64,000 bases of DNA from Liolophura sinensis. Its lineage: Eukaryota; Mollusca; Polyplacophora; Chitonida; Chitonidae. The number at the start of each line of letters is the position of its first letter. The stretch's first letter is position 1. Below are positions 34,693 to 46,989 of this stretch, in pieces. The stretch lies in NCBI RefSeq assembly GCF_032854445.1, contig NC_088302.1:55034237-55098236 (forward strand), in the 5' to 3' direction. The notes beneath the pieces are model-generated. The model saw nothing but the letters and a program-made list of their open reading frames with translations. It was not told where the DNA came from and searched no databases. A program made the translations under genes and the position numbers.

Positions 34693-35460
34693 TAACGGAG
34701 TTAAGAAAGATAACAGTTGTTGGGTTAGGTAACAATTGATTGAAGACAATCTCCGAAAGGCAAACATGAAACAATACTGACCTCTCAGTTTTCTACTGAC
34801 TAACATGTGGGATGAGTGAAAACTAGACTTTAGTTTTCTCGTGTCTGTCGCCATGACTTGTTCCATACCCTAGAGCAATTATACTAGACAAGGCTGGCCA
34901 GGCAGACATTCTGTAGATAGGGTGCCAATTTGGGGATGTATGATCTAGACGAAGGAAATATCGCCTGTGGCAAGAAATCTCCTGAGGTATAAGTGATAAA
35001 ACTCCATCAGCTCTTCTTTCTTGAACATAATTGTCGAAGGTATGTTAGTATTTCCATGGTCAAGTGATTATCGGGAAAATTTGACATCAGCTACCAAACA
35101 AATGAAGTTGTACGATAAACTGATGAGGAGTAGTATTACATACACTGATTGTCATTTTAAACATACGAGAGTACTTGCCAAAGCGATACAAAGCAGTTTG
35201 AAGTCCTTCACAAGCGAGTGAATTTACAGCAATGAAAGTTTACCGCACTAGAAACGAAGAAATACATGAACTCCAACGAAGAACAGGATTTCAACAAAAT
35301 ACCTGTTTCAGTTGTCCATTTTAAACAGTGTAACGCTTGGCACTTTCAAAGCAGAATGTTTTAATTAAAAAATTGCAAGAGGATATACCTACTGGAACGG
35401 CTTTCGACTTTCGGCACCTCATTATATTTGATCCGGAAAATGAAATCCATGGTGATGGAC
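34693..35460. other. No supported gene
   Basis: Only short motif-free frames. Confidence 0.5.
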
Positions 35461-35713
35461 AGAGTGAGTGAGTGTTTGGGGTTTAACGTCGTACTCAACA
35501 TATGTAATGTGCCTAAATGTTGCAGGACGGATTTCCACCTCTCTTTTATGTAGTGCCGCTTCATTGAAGTCGTCGCACTATCCCCTTCATGCTGCCAAGC
35601 GAGGAAGTCACAACTTCCTCTTTTAAGGTCTTAGGTGTGACTCGACCCAGGATTCATCCTGGATTCACCGCTACCGAAGCGGACGCTCTACCAACTGTGT
35701 TATCCGGGCCGGT
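35461..35713 (-). mobile_element. tRNA-derived SINE (family B), internally deleted
   Basis: On the minus strand the head is tRNA-like: GGCCCGGATAACACAGTTGG then TAGAGCGTCCGCTTCGG (A box). A weak B box (GGATGAATCC) follows. The body matches the longer copy at 43505-43858 and ends in ACTCACTCACTCT. About 100 bp of the body is missing compared with that copy. Confidence 0.8.
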
Positions 35714-37085
35714 ATTGTGGAAAGAGGAAACTATCTAATCACAACTGGTTTCCTAAGGTTTTGAATCCTGCATACTGCGTATAGGTTATTGTAGGCAAAA
35801 CCACATTATTCAAATGTTATGATGACAACCTCGTCGCATGCGAAATTGTGGTTGTCTTATAAAACCTACATATGGCCATGTAGTGCCCAAACTGGAAATG
35901 TTATCTGTGTCATTGGGTCGTGTTTTAAGATTTATTATAAACTCGGAATGATATTTGCACCAGTATAATTAAAGCAGTTGCTTCAAGAAGTAAATAAATG
36001 TCCTCAATATTCTTTGCCCTATAAAAACAATTATGGTGAATATAAGCTGCTTTGATTAAATGATTCCTCATGATTTCAGCAAGCTTATCGCGAATGTCAC
36101 CTGAAGTCATCATCACTTGACCCTAAAACTGGCTCTCCATCAGCTTAAGTCAGGCAGAAGCGTTATTTACTATGTTCAGACACGGATCACTTCTGTCAAG
36201 GAGAGGCAAAAACTGTTACCTGACACGTGATGAGGTATGAATGAGCAGAACATTCCAAACAACTTCCGTGACGTTTAATACATGTTTCTTATAAACGACA
36301 GGAATCTGAACCAGATTCCAGCCTGTCATATTTTAGCTTCCCATTTATCAAAACATTTGTGCATTATATCCTATGACTTTCCAGGCCACTGTAGTTTCAA
36401 GTTAGAAAGTTTTACACTAGGCTGTTCAGGTAGGCTCATTTCCTACGGTTTCTGTGAGAATATATACTTAGGCAGGTGGAAACAGTCGTTTATCTAAGAA
36501 AAATCAATGAATCAGTGAATGTCTTAATCGATCATATTACAGGGCTACGTGTAAATACCCCAGTATAACAGAGAGCCGAGTGGAGAATAACCTGGGTCGT
36601 GCTGAAAACAGTTTGCGCTAATCGGACTCTTCGGTTACAATCTTTGGATAAATTTAGGAAGAACAGCTGGACAAACACCTGCGAGTAGACTGTATTTATG
36701 CTAACACATGACCTCGCTCTAGTCCCCGAGGCCCTCCCAGTAAAATGTAAGCTACTTAAGAGACGCCGGCGAGAAGCAGACCTGCTGAAGAACTCTCTAA
36801 ACCTCGACCATTAGGTCACTGGTTTCTGACCTGGCTAAATATGTATGACCTCTGGCAACAGACTGGATGCCATTCAATATCCAGAACCATAGGTAACAAT
36901 ACCAGCAGTTAATAGACACAAAACAAGGAATTTGGTAACAATGAAAAAGTAATATTAACAGCATTTGAGGCACCAGTCACTGACTTATGTGGTCCAACGC
37001 CGATGTAAACCTGGAGTTTTTATTCCTAATTTGAAGATTGAACCATTGACTGGCTAATTTCCGTGCTGGTAAGCTGTCGACAGGG
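35714..37085. other. No supported gene
   Basis: No motif-bearing frame. The 11-bp array begins at the right edge. Confidence 0.5.
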
Positions 37086-37684
37086 GCATGCGCCAGGTAT
37101 TTACCAGGTATCTGCCAGGTATCAGCCAGGTATGCGCCAGGTATCTACCAAGTATACGCCAGGTGTCAGCCAGTTATCCGCCAGATATCGACCAGGTATC
37201 TGCCAAGTATCCGCCAGGTATCAGCCAGGTATGCGCCTGGTATCTGGCAAGTATTCGCCAGGTATCAGCCAGTTATCCCCTAGGTATGGTATCGACCAGG
37301 TATCTGACAGGTATCTGCTAGATATGCGCCAGGTATCTGCCAAGTATTCGCCAGCTATCAACCAGGTATCAGCCAGTTATCCGCCAGGTATCTGCCATGT
37401 ATTCGCCAGATATCAGCCAGGTACAGCCAGTTATCCGCCAGGTATCGACCAGGTATCCGCCAGGTGTCTGCTAGATATGCGCCAGGTATCTACCAGGTAT
37501 CCACCAAGTATTCGCCAGCTATCAGCCAGGTACCAGCCAGTTATCCGCCAGATATCGACCAGGTATCTGACATGTATGCGCCAGGTATCTGCTAGATATG
37601 CACCAGATATCTACCAGGTATCTGCCAAGTATTCGCCAGCTATCAGTCAGGTATCAGCCAGTTATCCGGCAGGTATCAACATTT
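37086..37684 (+). repeat. Tandem array, 11-bp unit with 33-bp superperiod, about 54 units
   Basis: The basic unit is CCAGGTATCNN (11 bp), with variants CCAAGTAT, CCAGTTAT and CCAGATAT. Three units make 33 bp, so one frame stays open (37063-37686, 207 codons) with an 11-residue rhythm (QVSARYQPGMR type). Neighbouring 11-mers alternate in an ordered way, showing that larger blocks were duplicated. A translated role is not supported by any other evidence. Confidence 0.93.
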
Positions 37685-37686
37685 AG

Positions 37687-39030
37687 TATATACATTTAGT
37701 GTATTCTCATATTCAAACAAAACGTTAGATTACCGAAAGGGTTTAACACCATTAGGATGTTAATGGTAAGTATGTCTGGCGTAGGTTCACCACATTCATG
37801 CTGTCAAAAGTTCTCTCAGATAGATAGTTCGACCGAGTTAGTAAGCCTAGGAGACGGCGTGAAAAGGTGGAAAACAAAATAACTTCGCATGCTCCACGAA
37901 ATAATCCTTCACTGGCCGCTGTAAAAGTTGATTGTAAGCTAACAGAAACACAACTTCATTTGCTTTCCTCTCAAACCTGTAAACATAGGCAATCTTAAAA
38001 ATAATGTTACACCTTAAATCCGTTCGTTTTAGTTTTTGCCCCAGGTCCATGCTCTCACACCGGTACAAACCTTATTTTTTTTGTTTTTCACTGAAATCCA
38101 GATTGATGGACAACCGAATTATGTTTCCTGAAGTAACAGATTACGTGGTTTAATAATCACTCTGTTTGAACACAACAAGCTGGATATGTCGTTCATATGC
38201 AGATCTGACAGCTGGTCGAACAAGGCCCTGAGCTGGGCTACGCAAACACCATCGACAGAGTTGAATCTGTGCACAATATTGCAGAACAAATCAGTGAGAA
38301 TAATGTGCTATTTGACAATTCTACTTTACACATCCTATAAACAGCTCAAGCCATTTATACAGGAATCCGGTTCAAGTGAACAGAATCAAGGAGAGTAGGC
38401 CCCAGTCAGCCTGTTGGCTTGACGAAAGGCTTCTGTCTTGCGTGATACGTTCGGCCTAATGCCTGCCGAGCTGATATAGAGAATGTAAGCCTCGGTGAAA
38501 AAATGTAAAGATGAAGAAAATATAGGCTAATGAGACCAGCGGTAGAGTAAGTTTGTGTGTAACGACGTACATGTCACGCACGGTATCTCTACTGACATCA
38601 AAAGCTTGTCTTCACCTTGACCCACTCGCTGGGAATTAGATTTTAGACGTTAGAAAATGTAAACCACAGCCTGCGTTTATCACACAAGGACGCGTATAAT
38701 AAACAATGGACTTATGTCGTGAAATTTCGCTAGAGCCATAAAATATCACAGAGTGAGCTACAAATTTTGTTCTGATTATTTAAAAGGAACGCTTTCTTTC
38801 CATTCTGCATTTCTTCGCCAACAGCTGAAGGCTACGTGAAAAGTACTGGAAAATTGGAAGTGAGCAGCAGGTGTTCAAACGTTATTCAGACCTGTCCACG
38901 TCGGGAAAGAAACGATATGCATGTGTAAGAATGTTAAGACTTATATGCCAGAAACCGTCGAGGCATTCATCTTGAATCTTATTCAGGTGTCGTCCTCAGA
39001 TTTGTTCCTCCCATAAAACTGACCGCCATG
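37687..39030. other. No supported gene
   Basis: No recognisable exon or element. Confidence 0.5.
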
Positions 39031-39360
39031 GCTTAAGTGAAAAATTCTAGCACGTGTAAAGTTTCCAACAGTAGACAAATAAATTTAGCGCCGTATGATA
39101 GCCATGCAAAATATAGGGCACGACTGAATATCAATGGCTTCTCTTTAGGACACAGTCCTGGTGACGAAACAGTGGTAAGCAATGCACAGGGTCTTTCACT
39201 GGCAAACAATGCTCAATACAGGGTAGCAAGCATTGCACCAAGAGTACCATTGGTAAACCTGGCGACGAAATAGGGTACCAAGGAAGCGCCTAGGAAGCAA
39301 TGGAAAGGGACTACCACAGGTAATCCTCGCGAGGAAACGGGGTAGAAAGCAATTATACAC
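39031..39360 (+). repeat. Possible decayed tandem repeat
   Basis: Phrases such as GGTGACGAAACAGTGGTAAG, GGCGACGAAATAGGGTACC and GCGAGGAAACGGGGTAGAAA recur at irregular spacing with GCAATG words between them. This looks like an old minisatellite, but the unit is not clean. Confidence 0.35.
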
Positions 39361-41182
39361 CCAAAGGCCACACTTGGCAATTATTCATTTTCAGATGGTT
39401 TCTCATGGCTTTTGGTACTAAATGTGTACTCGGTACATCAAGTTAGACACGGAGGATAGTACTGAGTGGGGAGAACAATGCTTGTAAACTGTGTGGTTTC
39501 TAGCCAGGGAGTAGCTATTGAATGAAGAGTATCAAGAGTACCGTTAGCTTTCTTCAAGGGCAATATGATATTCCATCCTGCTGTTTTCTTCTCATCCGCA
39601 CTGCGCATGTATGAAATCTAACACAACAGGAGTAGGAAATACCAGGTTTATATGGCACGGTTATTAACCTACAAAATAACTAAGTGTTTTAGGTTCTGAA
39701 GATTTTGTGCAGGTGCTAATGTCCAAAACAGAATAAACCAGCATACTGACTTGCGTGCCTGTGCAAAAAGTTTAGAAACTTGATAGTTATCTACTACATT
39801 CCTTGGTTGAACTCTCCACATGAAAAATAGCTAATTTCCATCTTTTCTTATTCTTTCACTTACATTGTTCACAGTGATAGTTTTTCCCATAGGGTAGATC
39901 TTGGGGCTACCTTCATAAAACATTGTAAATCTATTTTCCGATAACCTTTTTTTAAAAAATCATTGAGCCTTAGGACAAAGAGATTTTCGGTGAATCCAGT
40001 TGCTAAATTTGTGAAAGTTGCTCCAGGCGTTCATTTGCTTTCGAACTGTAATATTTTGTATCTTTTGTAGGAGTGAGTTTACCATCTGTTGTTGTACACC
40101 TCTAACGTTTCATCAGTCACCTGTAATGTTTTGTATATTACATGTAAAATTGTCAGTTCATGACCATTGGTATTTCTTGCTCGGTTCACATTTCACCCAG
40201 ATCATATATGAGAACAATGTGGGCCAACATATTAAAGAAGGTTTTGATTAAGGGGTGGAGAGGTGTGTACTTTTACGCCTGTACTTATAATAAACTTCTA
40301 AATAAGTGACATTTTTAGAATTGCAAGTAACGCAACATAAATGACATCTCGGTTTAGCACAAAACAATCCGGCCCTGTGACAGGCAGGGGTTAAGATGCA
40401 AATTATCAACACGTATAGTGGCATTTTCTCCCCAACATGCACTACGTAACTGTCTACCAAGGTAAGCGCAGTTCCAGACACAGCTCCCATCTGTGTTAAC
40501 TCTGGACAACTTAGTCGTTACACCATACATCTGTGTTTACCGGCTCACCGCTGAAATCACCCCTCTACATTAATGTTTAATTAAGGGGCAAATGCTTGTC
40601 AGCCGACACAGCCATTCCAATTACCCAGTCGTCACTAGTGAATAGGGCTGGGTAATTTCTTCGAAAAGGTGTTAAACTGTAAATCGCTGTATTGATTTTC
40701 TGACTTGGTGATTGGCACTGGATTTAGAAAAATGAAGAGAGAAGAAAACAACTTGTGGCAATACAAAAGTACATGTGCAGTAACTTGAATAAAACTCAAG
40801 AGCCTTATCAAGTGTTTCAGTATTACATTTATTTATTATTTGTTTTCATTATTTGTCTATTTTTGCGTCATGTTACCTAAGGAGTGTTGCATGTAGCAAG
40901 AACTGAGATTGCCAAACTTTATTGAAAGGCGTTACAGTCGGGCATAAGATGCACAATAAGTCCAAAGAAGCAAAAGAACCAACGTTTCAATTTTTTAGAA
41001 ACATGATAGAGCTAGTAAAATTATTGACTGGAGACTGAGATTAAGACGTCATAACCTAATAATTCAAAGGCATGAGCGTGAAGCATACAGTGTCCAAACG
41101 CTCCTGGTAAATTTGAGAAAGGATGGTTCAGTATTGTGGACCCGAAGAAACAAACACTTTGTAGGGTGGGTGTTGTGATTGT
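39361..41182. other. No supported gene
   Basis: No convincing frame or element. Confidence 0.5.
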
Positions 41183-41500
41183 GGAATAAATGTGACAGAA
41201 AGGGTTCTTTAACATGTAGAGTGTATTCTGTTACTGGGAATGATTAGAGAATGCACGTTACAGAAAGGTCTCTTTTCCATGTGGAGTAGATTCTGTTACT
41301 AAGAATGATTAGAGAATGCACGTTACAGAAAGGTCTCTTTTCCATGTGGAGTAGATTCTGTTACTGGGAATGATTAGAGAATGTACATTACAGAAAGGTC
41401 TCTTTCCATGTGAACTAGATTCTGTTACTGGGAATGATTAGAGAATGCACGTTACAGAAAGGTCTCTTTTCCATGTGGAGTAGATTTTGTTATTCGGAAT
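41183..41500 (+). repeat. Tandem array, 65-bp unit, about 5 copies
   Basis: Units contain GATTCTGTTACTGGGAATGA, TTAGAGAATGCACGTTACAG and AAAGGTCTCTTTTCCATGTG. Starts of GATTAGAG fall at 41242, 41307, 41372 and 41436. Confidence 0.92.
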
Positions 41501-43504
41501 CACACGTGTTTTTTCTTCATGTGCACATTGACTTTCCACGTCTGTAGTACACTGGCCCTGAATGGCCAGTTTCCAGACACACAATTAATATAACATAACC
41601 TTTACGTTTACCAAGATGCCTGCCTCTTTTCACACAATGTTGATTGCTCACTCGGTCACAAATAGTTTGTAAACACAGTTGAAAATGTGAAGAATTGACT
41701 GAATAATTTGGGGTAGTTTCACCACTTTTGTACCATATTACGAAGTTCTGCTGTCATGGAAACAAATGTATACAGGTCGACGTGATTTACCGTGGTTTAC
41801 GGTAGAACAACATCTTAATGGAGACGGCTACATTTTTCTGCATTCGGCGAAAGAGAAACCTTTGTGTTGTCTTAGTTACCCGATCTACTTTTGCTACGAT
41901 TAAGAAATGAACTCAGTGGTCAGCGGATAAGCACAAAGAAACATAGTACGTCAGGTGCTAGAGCTGATAAAATCAGACTTAAAACTCGAATAAACCCTAA
42001 GTAAACCTTAAATCCACAAAACTCGTTTTCTTAATTTCTTATCTACGCAGTGAGACCCGCTCCGAGTCTGAGTCAAGGAGAGAACGACCATCGAATCTCG
42101 CCAAAGAGATCAATTAACTAAACTGATAGCAATACGGAAAGCCTTTTTAATTAATTCAATGGGCTGTCAAGGTTTGACGGGTGGCACGGTTAGTGGCAGA
42201 GTTGAGAACGGAAACATTATTCAGGGTAACGCTACGCCAAAGTCTGTCTGCCTCATTAATTTCTAATGGTTACTTTCTCTAATTTTCTAAACCGTTTTTC
42301 CATCATGGATGGCCCTAGTCGTTTACCTTGGTCATGAGGAGGAAGCGGATTTAGATGTTTGTAATTCTGGGCAGGTTGGGGTCTACATTTCCGGTGGGTT
42401 AATAAAGCTTCGTGCTTATTATGATATAGTCCAGTTAAGGCTCTATTAGGCAAGTGTAACACTCAAGTATAGACACTCTATACAGGCGGTATTCGAAACT
42501 CACGTGTGTCAGACATGGGCACTGAGAAACTGGTTCATACTCGTCTTAATCATTCATCAGGATTTAACTGATAAATCCATTGATATACTGATTGATTCAG
42601 CTCTAAAGTCGCTATTCACTTTATCCCGGTTTTATCAAAAGGATGTCACAGCCGGATTTTACCAAACCAGACCTGGCGATCAAACGAACGAGGGTACCAG
42701 TGACTGAGTACAGGGCTATTTAGGCAGCCACATAATATTTGCTGTCTGTGGCTCTTGGAGCCCTTCAAATGTGTCGTCAAACGATCATCATCGGCTGATA
42801 GTATGATCGGTCAAAATTGTCGTTGCGCAATCCTCGAATTGTGTGGTTTTTTTTATTAATGTTGAAAATCACCGAAAAATGAACCGGGAGGTGGCATTAG
42901 GGAGATGACAGTTAACAAATACGGTAGATCGTCACTGTATGGAACTAGTTCTGGAAAAAATGTTAACAAGGTAAACGTGGCGGGGCAGTTTGAAAGATGT
43001 GTGGAAGGTCGTGAAGAGGCATAGGTCGACTAAGTGCCGTCCATGGTTACATAATGACAGACGATATCGAATCGACTATAGGGCTCAATTACGAGCCGAA
43101 GTTTCGCATAGCTGTCTCTTTTGTTTTTGCATGATACATGTCAAAGATTATCGGATAACTAATAAGTGTGCGAGTTAGTGATTAAGATATAGCCGATGTG
43201 TTGCGACTCAAAACATGAACTAAATGGTTTGTGTATTAGCGCCATCTTTATTAACGAATGAAAATCGTTGGAAGATAAGGGCCCCTAAAATGGATCTGAC
43301 TCAAAACATTACAGCTTAGATAGGTCAGAACCACTAATGCATTGAGCATATATGCAAATTAATAGGAGGCCATACTTGCTAGCCGTGTAAGCCTATGAAC
43401 AAGGACCACAGTCGGCCCTAAACTTTAGGCCTAACCACTGAGTAGCCAGATAAAACTGGGTTTAAATGACAAAGTAATTCCGCAAAAATCAGGTCAGCTC
43501 ACTG
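41501..43504. other. No supported gene
   Basis: No recognisable exon or element. Frames are short and without motif. Confidence 0.5.
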
Positions 43505-43858
43505 AGTGAGTGCGAGTGCTTGGGGTTTAATGTCGTACTCAACAATTTTTCAGTCATATGATGACGAAGGAATCATTAGGGTGCATGTACGTGTAATGTG
43601 CCTCCTTGTTGCAGGACGGATTTCCACCGCTCTTTTATTTAGAGCTGCTTCACTGATGCGACTTACCGAAGGCAAGTAAGGCGCCCCGTCCGAGCCATTA
43701 TACTGATACGAGTCAACCAGTCGTTGCACTATCCCCTTCATGCTGAACGCCAAGCAACTTCCTCTTTTAAAGTCTTAGGTGTGACTCGATCAAGGATTGA
43801 TCCTGGATCTACCGGTCCCGAAGCGGACGCTCTACCAACTGTGCTATCCGGGCCGGTG
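43505..43858 (-). mobile_element. tRNA-derived SINE (family B), near full length
   Basis: Read on the minus strand: GGCCCGGATAGCACAGTTGG and TAGAGCGTCCGCTTCGGG form the tRNA-like head with A box, a weak B box (GGATCAATCC) follows, then a 250-bp body ending in TGACTGAAAAATTGTTGAG and a CACTCGCACTCACTC tail. The body contains a piece absent from the 35461-35713 copy. No target duplication was established. Confidence 0.85.
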
Positions 43859-43914
43859 GTCAGCTCACTGAATGTACCTGACAAGCCCAATACTAGCAGG
43901 ATAGAGAAAATGGG

Positions 43915-44052
43915 GCAGCAATCCGCGAATGGTGGACCGTTTCCCCCGACTCTGCCCGGTTTCCTCTCACTATAATGCTGACCGTCATCGTACGAGTGAA
44001 ATATTCTTTCTCTCGCCTAATTAAAGCCTAATTAAATACCAAATAAATAAAT
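43915..44052 (+). mobile_element. SINE 3' fragment (family A)
   Basis: Contains CTCTGCCCGGTTTCCTCTCA, CTATAATGCTGACC, GTGAAATATTC and an AAATAAATAAAT tail. It lies between the family B SINE and the Gypsy element, so three elements are clustered. Confidence 0.7.
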
Positions 44053-44152
44053 GGTAGAAAATACACTTCAAATAATTCATTCAGATATCAATGGGTTTAT
44101 GCAGTAATTTAAGTTTTGGAACAGTCATAACTTTACAGAAGTTCCCTGGAGA

Positions 44153-44157
44153 GGCAC
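44153..44157 (+). repeat. Gypsy target-site duplication (left)
   Basis: GGCAC directly before the 5' LTR, identical to 48504-48508. A 5-bp duplication is usual for Ty3/Gypsy elements. Confidence 0.85.
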
Positions 44158-44310
44158 TGTAATATCTTGTATAAGCGCGTATAGCGCCACAACAGCTTAT
44201 GGACACATGTAATGGCTGCGCCCATACCGCACGACACTTAATTGATGTTCACTGTCAATACAAACTTTATTGTGACTTTTACATACGAAGCCTTGTGTGA
44301 CTTTATAACA
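44158..44310 (+). repeat. Gypsy 5' LTR (153 bp)
   Basis: Starts TGTAATATCTTGT and ends TTTATAACA (TG...CA). It has 27 bases (within 44171-44197) absent from the 3' LTR. Confidence 0.92.
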
Positions 44311-44356
44311 TATTTTGGTGACGAGGATGGGATTGGTGCTATAGACTCCTCTATCG

Positions 44357-45280
44357 ATGGCTTCGCTCGGAAAAATCGAGGAATTCGATGAAAAGGTGAG
44401 CGGCAGTTGGACTGAATAGATTGAACGTTTAGAACATTACTTCATTGCTAATGACATTGAAGATGAACAGAAAAAGCGTTCAATCGTCGGTGATCACCAC
44501 GACCCTCCGCCGTCAGCGTGCGTTCACAGATGCAAATTCAACAGTCGAATGAGGGCCCCGAGCGAGTCAGTTGCTGGGTTTTTGTCTGAATTCGGTTGAC
44601 TTTCTGAGCATTGTGACTTTGGACGATCTCAAGATGAAATGCTCAGAGATAGGCATGTAAGATGTGGAGTAAAAGATGACAGAATCCAAAGAAGATTACT
44701 GTCAGAGCGTGGATTAACGTTCCAAAGAGCGTATGAAGTAGCTACAGCTATGGAATTAGCAGCTAGAAACACGGAGGACCGCCAACACACTCGAAAATCC
44801 ACACAACATGCAAAACCAGCAGAAGTCAAGAAAATTCAGGCCAAACCAGGTCAACCTTCGTTTGCAGTGTGCTCTCGGTGTATGGGAAATCACGAGCCAT
44901 CTACGTGTCGTCACATTCATTTCTGTACGAAAAAGGGTCACATTGACCGGGCCTGTTGGAACAAACTACAACGTAGTAATAATTCTGGTAAAGCGGAACA
45001 AAGTCACCTAAAGTGGTCAGGCGAGAACAAAAATAAATGGCGTCGAAAGCCACGGCAAGCCAATCTTGTAGAACGAGAGGCCCAAGCTGTAGGGGAAGAC
45101 GAGGACGTCTATGTAGTGTTTAGCCTTCAGCGTGATGGAGGCAGGAAACCATATAGGGTTGCCATGGACAATGGACATATTACTGTTCAGTTAGAGTTGG
45201 ACACCAGAACATCAGTTACTGTGTCAGATGAGAATACATACAACCAGTTGAAAATTAGGAAACGAGAAATCCAAAGTTAA
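44357..45280 (+). pseudogene. Gypsy gag and protease remnant
   Basis: A gag-like start at 44357 runs 20 codons before a TAG at 44417-44419. The frame resumes at 44639-45280 in another phase. That part has a nucleocapsid region with one complete CX2CX3HX4C zinc knuckle (C78, C81, H85, C90 of this frame) and a second knuckle whose first Cys position is Ile while C96, H101 and C106 remain. It ends in an aspartic-protease-like segment with LDTRTS, in which the residue after Asp-Thr is altered. Basic RNA-binding stretches lie between. It would package element RNA if intact; it is broken. Confidence 0.85.
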
Positions 45281-45427
45281 ACTCAGGACCTACACAGGTG
45301 AGGATATTCCAGTATTAGGGACAGGTATGGTTCCGGTATCATACAATGGTCAGTCCGCTTACCTCACAACAGTTGTCACTAAAGACAACGGTCCTAACTT
45401 GCTAGGCAGAGACTAATTCAAATCAGA

Positions 45428-46356
45428 TTGAATTGGAGAGACATCGTCGAAATAAATCAAATCTCCAAATCACTTACAGTAGGAACTGTGTTAGAGAAGT
45501 ATCCTCACATGTTCAAAGAGGCATTAGGCACATGTAAGGGAATTAAGGCCAAGATAACTGTGAAGCAAAATGCTCAGCCTAAATTCTTCAGACCAAGACC
45601 AGTACCGTACGCCTTACATGAAAATATTGACCTGGAATTGGAGACTTTTCAGTCAGAAGGGACAATAGAACCTGTGTGCAGTATTCACAGTGTGCAGCTC
45701 GAATAGTACCAGTATTGAAAAGTGACAAATCTATCTGTATCTATGGAGACAACAAACAAACAGTTAATCAAGTTTCCAAATTGGACAGCTATCCAATTCC
45801 TAAGACTGAAGATTTGCATGCTACACTTGATGGTGAACAGAAGTTTACGAAGTTAGACCTGTTTCAATCCAACCAACAAATGTTACTGGACGAAGATTCT
45901 AAAGTTTTCACTACAATAAACACTCATAAGGGCTTATTTCAGTATAACCGACTACAATTTGGGGTGTCCAGTGCACTTGGAATTTTCCAGAGGACGATGG
46001 AAAGTCTTCTTCAAGGCATTCCATATGTGTTAGTACGCCTAGACGACATACTAACAACTGGGAAAAATGATACTGAACACCTGGACATTTTGGATCAGGT
46101 TTGTTCACGCCTCAGTAAAGCAGGAGTTCACCTGAAAAGGAACAAATGTTTCTTCATGGTAGATGAGGTTGTCTTTCTTGGACATCGAATCACTAAGGAA
46201 GGAATCAAGATCCAAGCTATTCATGACTCACCATCACCTAAGAATATCACAGAAATGAAATCTTATTTGGGGATTTTGAACTATGATTCTATGTTATTGA
46301 CGAACCTCTCAACAGTGCCGGCGCCACTGCATGAACATAAAGTGGCATTGGGGTAA
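45428..46356 (+). pseudogene. Gypsy reverse transcriptase remnant
   Basis: Two overlapping frames (45428-45706 and 45676-46356) carry reverse transcriptase, with a frame change near 45690. The first has the pre-RT segment with the QSEGTIEP motif. The second shows the FTKLDL motif (D61), the FGVSSA segment and the catalytic LDD at 122-124, with Arg where the family normally has an aromatic residue before LDD. A FLGHRIT motif follows. The frame is lost near 46330. Confidence 0.9.
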
Positions 46357-46816
46357 ACGACAGGAGGACGCTTTCCTTAAGTCAAAAACATTGTCTTCAG
46401 TCTTCAGATGTGTTGGTCCACTTCGACCCAAGCAAACCTTGGTACTGGATTGTAACGCGTCACCATACGGAATTGGGGCAATACTCTCTCACATTGGGGC
46501 AATACTCTTTCACATTGGGGCAATACTCTTTCACATTTGGGCAGTACTCTCTCACAAAACGGCAGAGGGAACAGAGCGACTCATTGGATTCATGTTGCGG
46601 ACGCTCTCTACAGCAGAGAAAGGGTATTGCCAACTGGAGAAAGAGGCCTTAGCCATCGTGTTTGGAGTAAAAAAGTTTCATCAATTTCTTTACAGGAGAC
46701 ATTTTACCATAACGAGTGACCACAAACCATTACTTGGACTGTTGAAAAAAACCAAGGGAATACCAGCCATGACAGCAGCACGTATTCAGCTATGGGTATT
46801 GACGTTGTCAGCCTAG
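46331..46816 (+). pseudogene. Gypsy RNase H remnant with internal micro-tandem
   Basis: Carries the LVLDCNASPYG motif, the QLEKEALAIVFG motif and SDHKPLLGL, typical of Gypsy RNase H. A 21-bp unit is present four times at 46472-46555, adding three extra copies of a seven-residue segment (IGAILSH type) inside the domain and presumably spoiling its fold. Ends with TAG at 46814-46816. Confidence 0.88.
46472..46555 (+). repeat. 21-bp unit, 4 copies, inside RNase H
   Basis: ATTGGGGCAATACTCTCTCA-type units in perfect step. The length is a multiple of three, so the frame is kept. Confidence 0.93.
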
Positions 46817-46989
46817 GAATATGAGCTGGTCTACAAATCTAGTAAGTCAAATGCAAACGCTGACGCTTTAAGTCGTTTGTCAATTCTTGATTCATCAGGG
46901 GTTGAAAATCCACCAATCCCAGGAGAGAACATTTTACTCATTGAACATCTGGACATTCATGGACCTGTAAGCCCAAAACAAGTCAAGCC

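Noticed and set aside
43800-43858. tRNA gene on the minus strand
   Set aside because: It is the tRNA-like head of a SINE seen again at 35461-35713.
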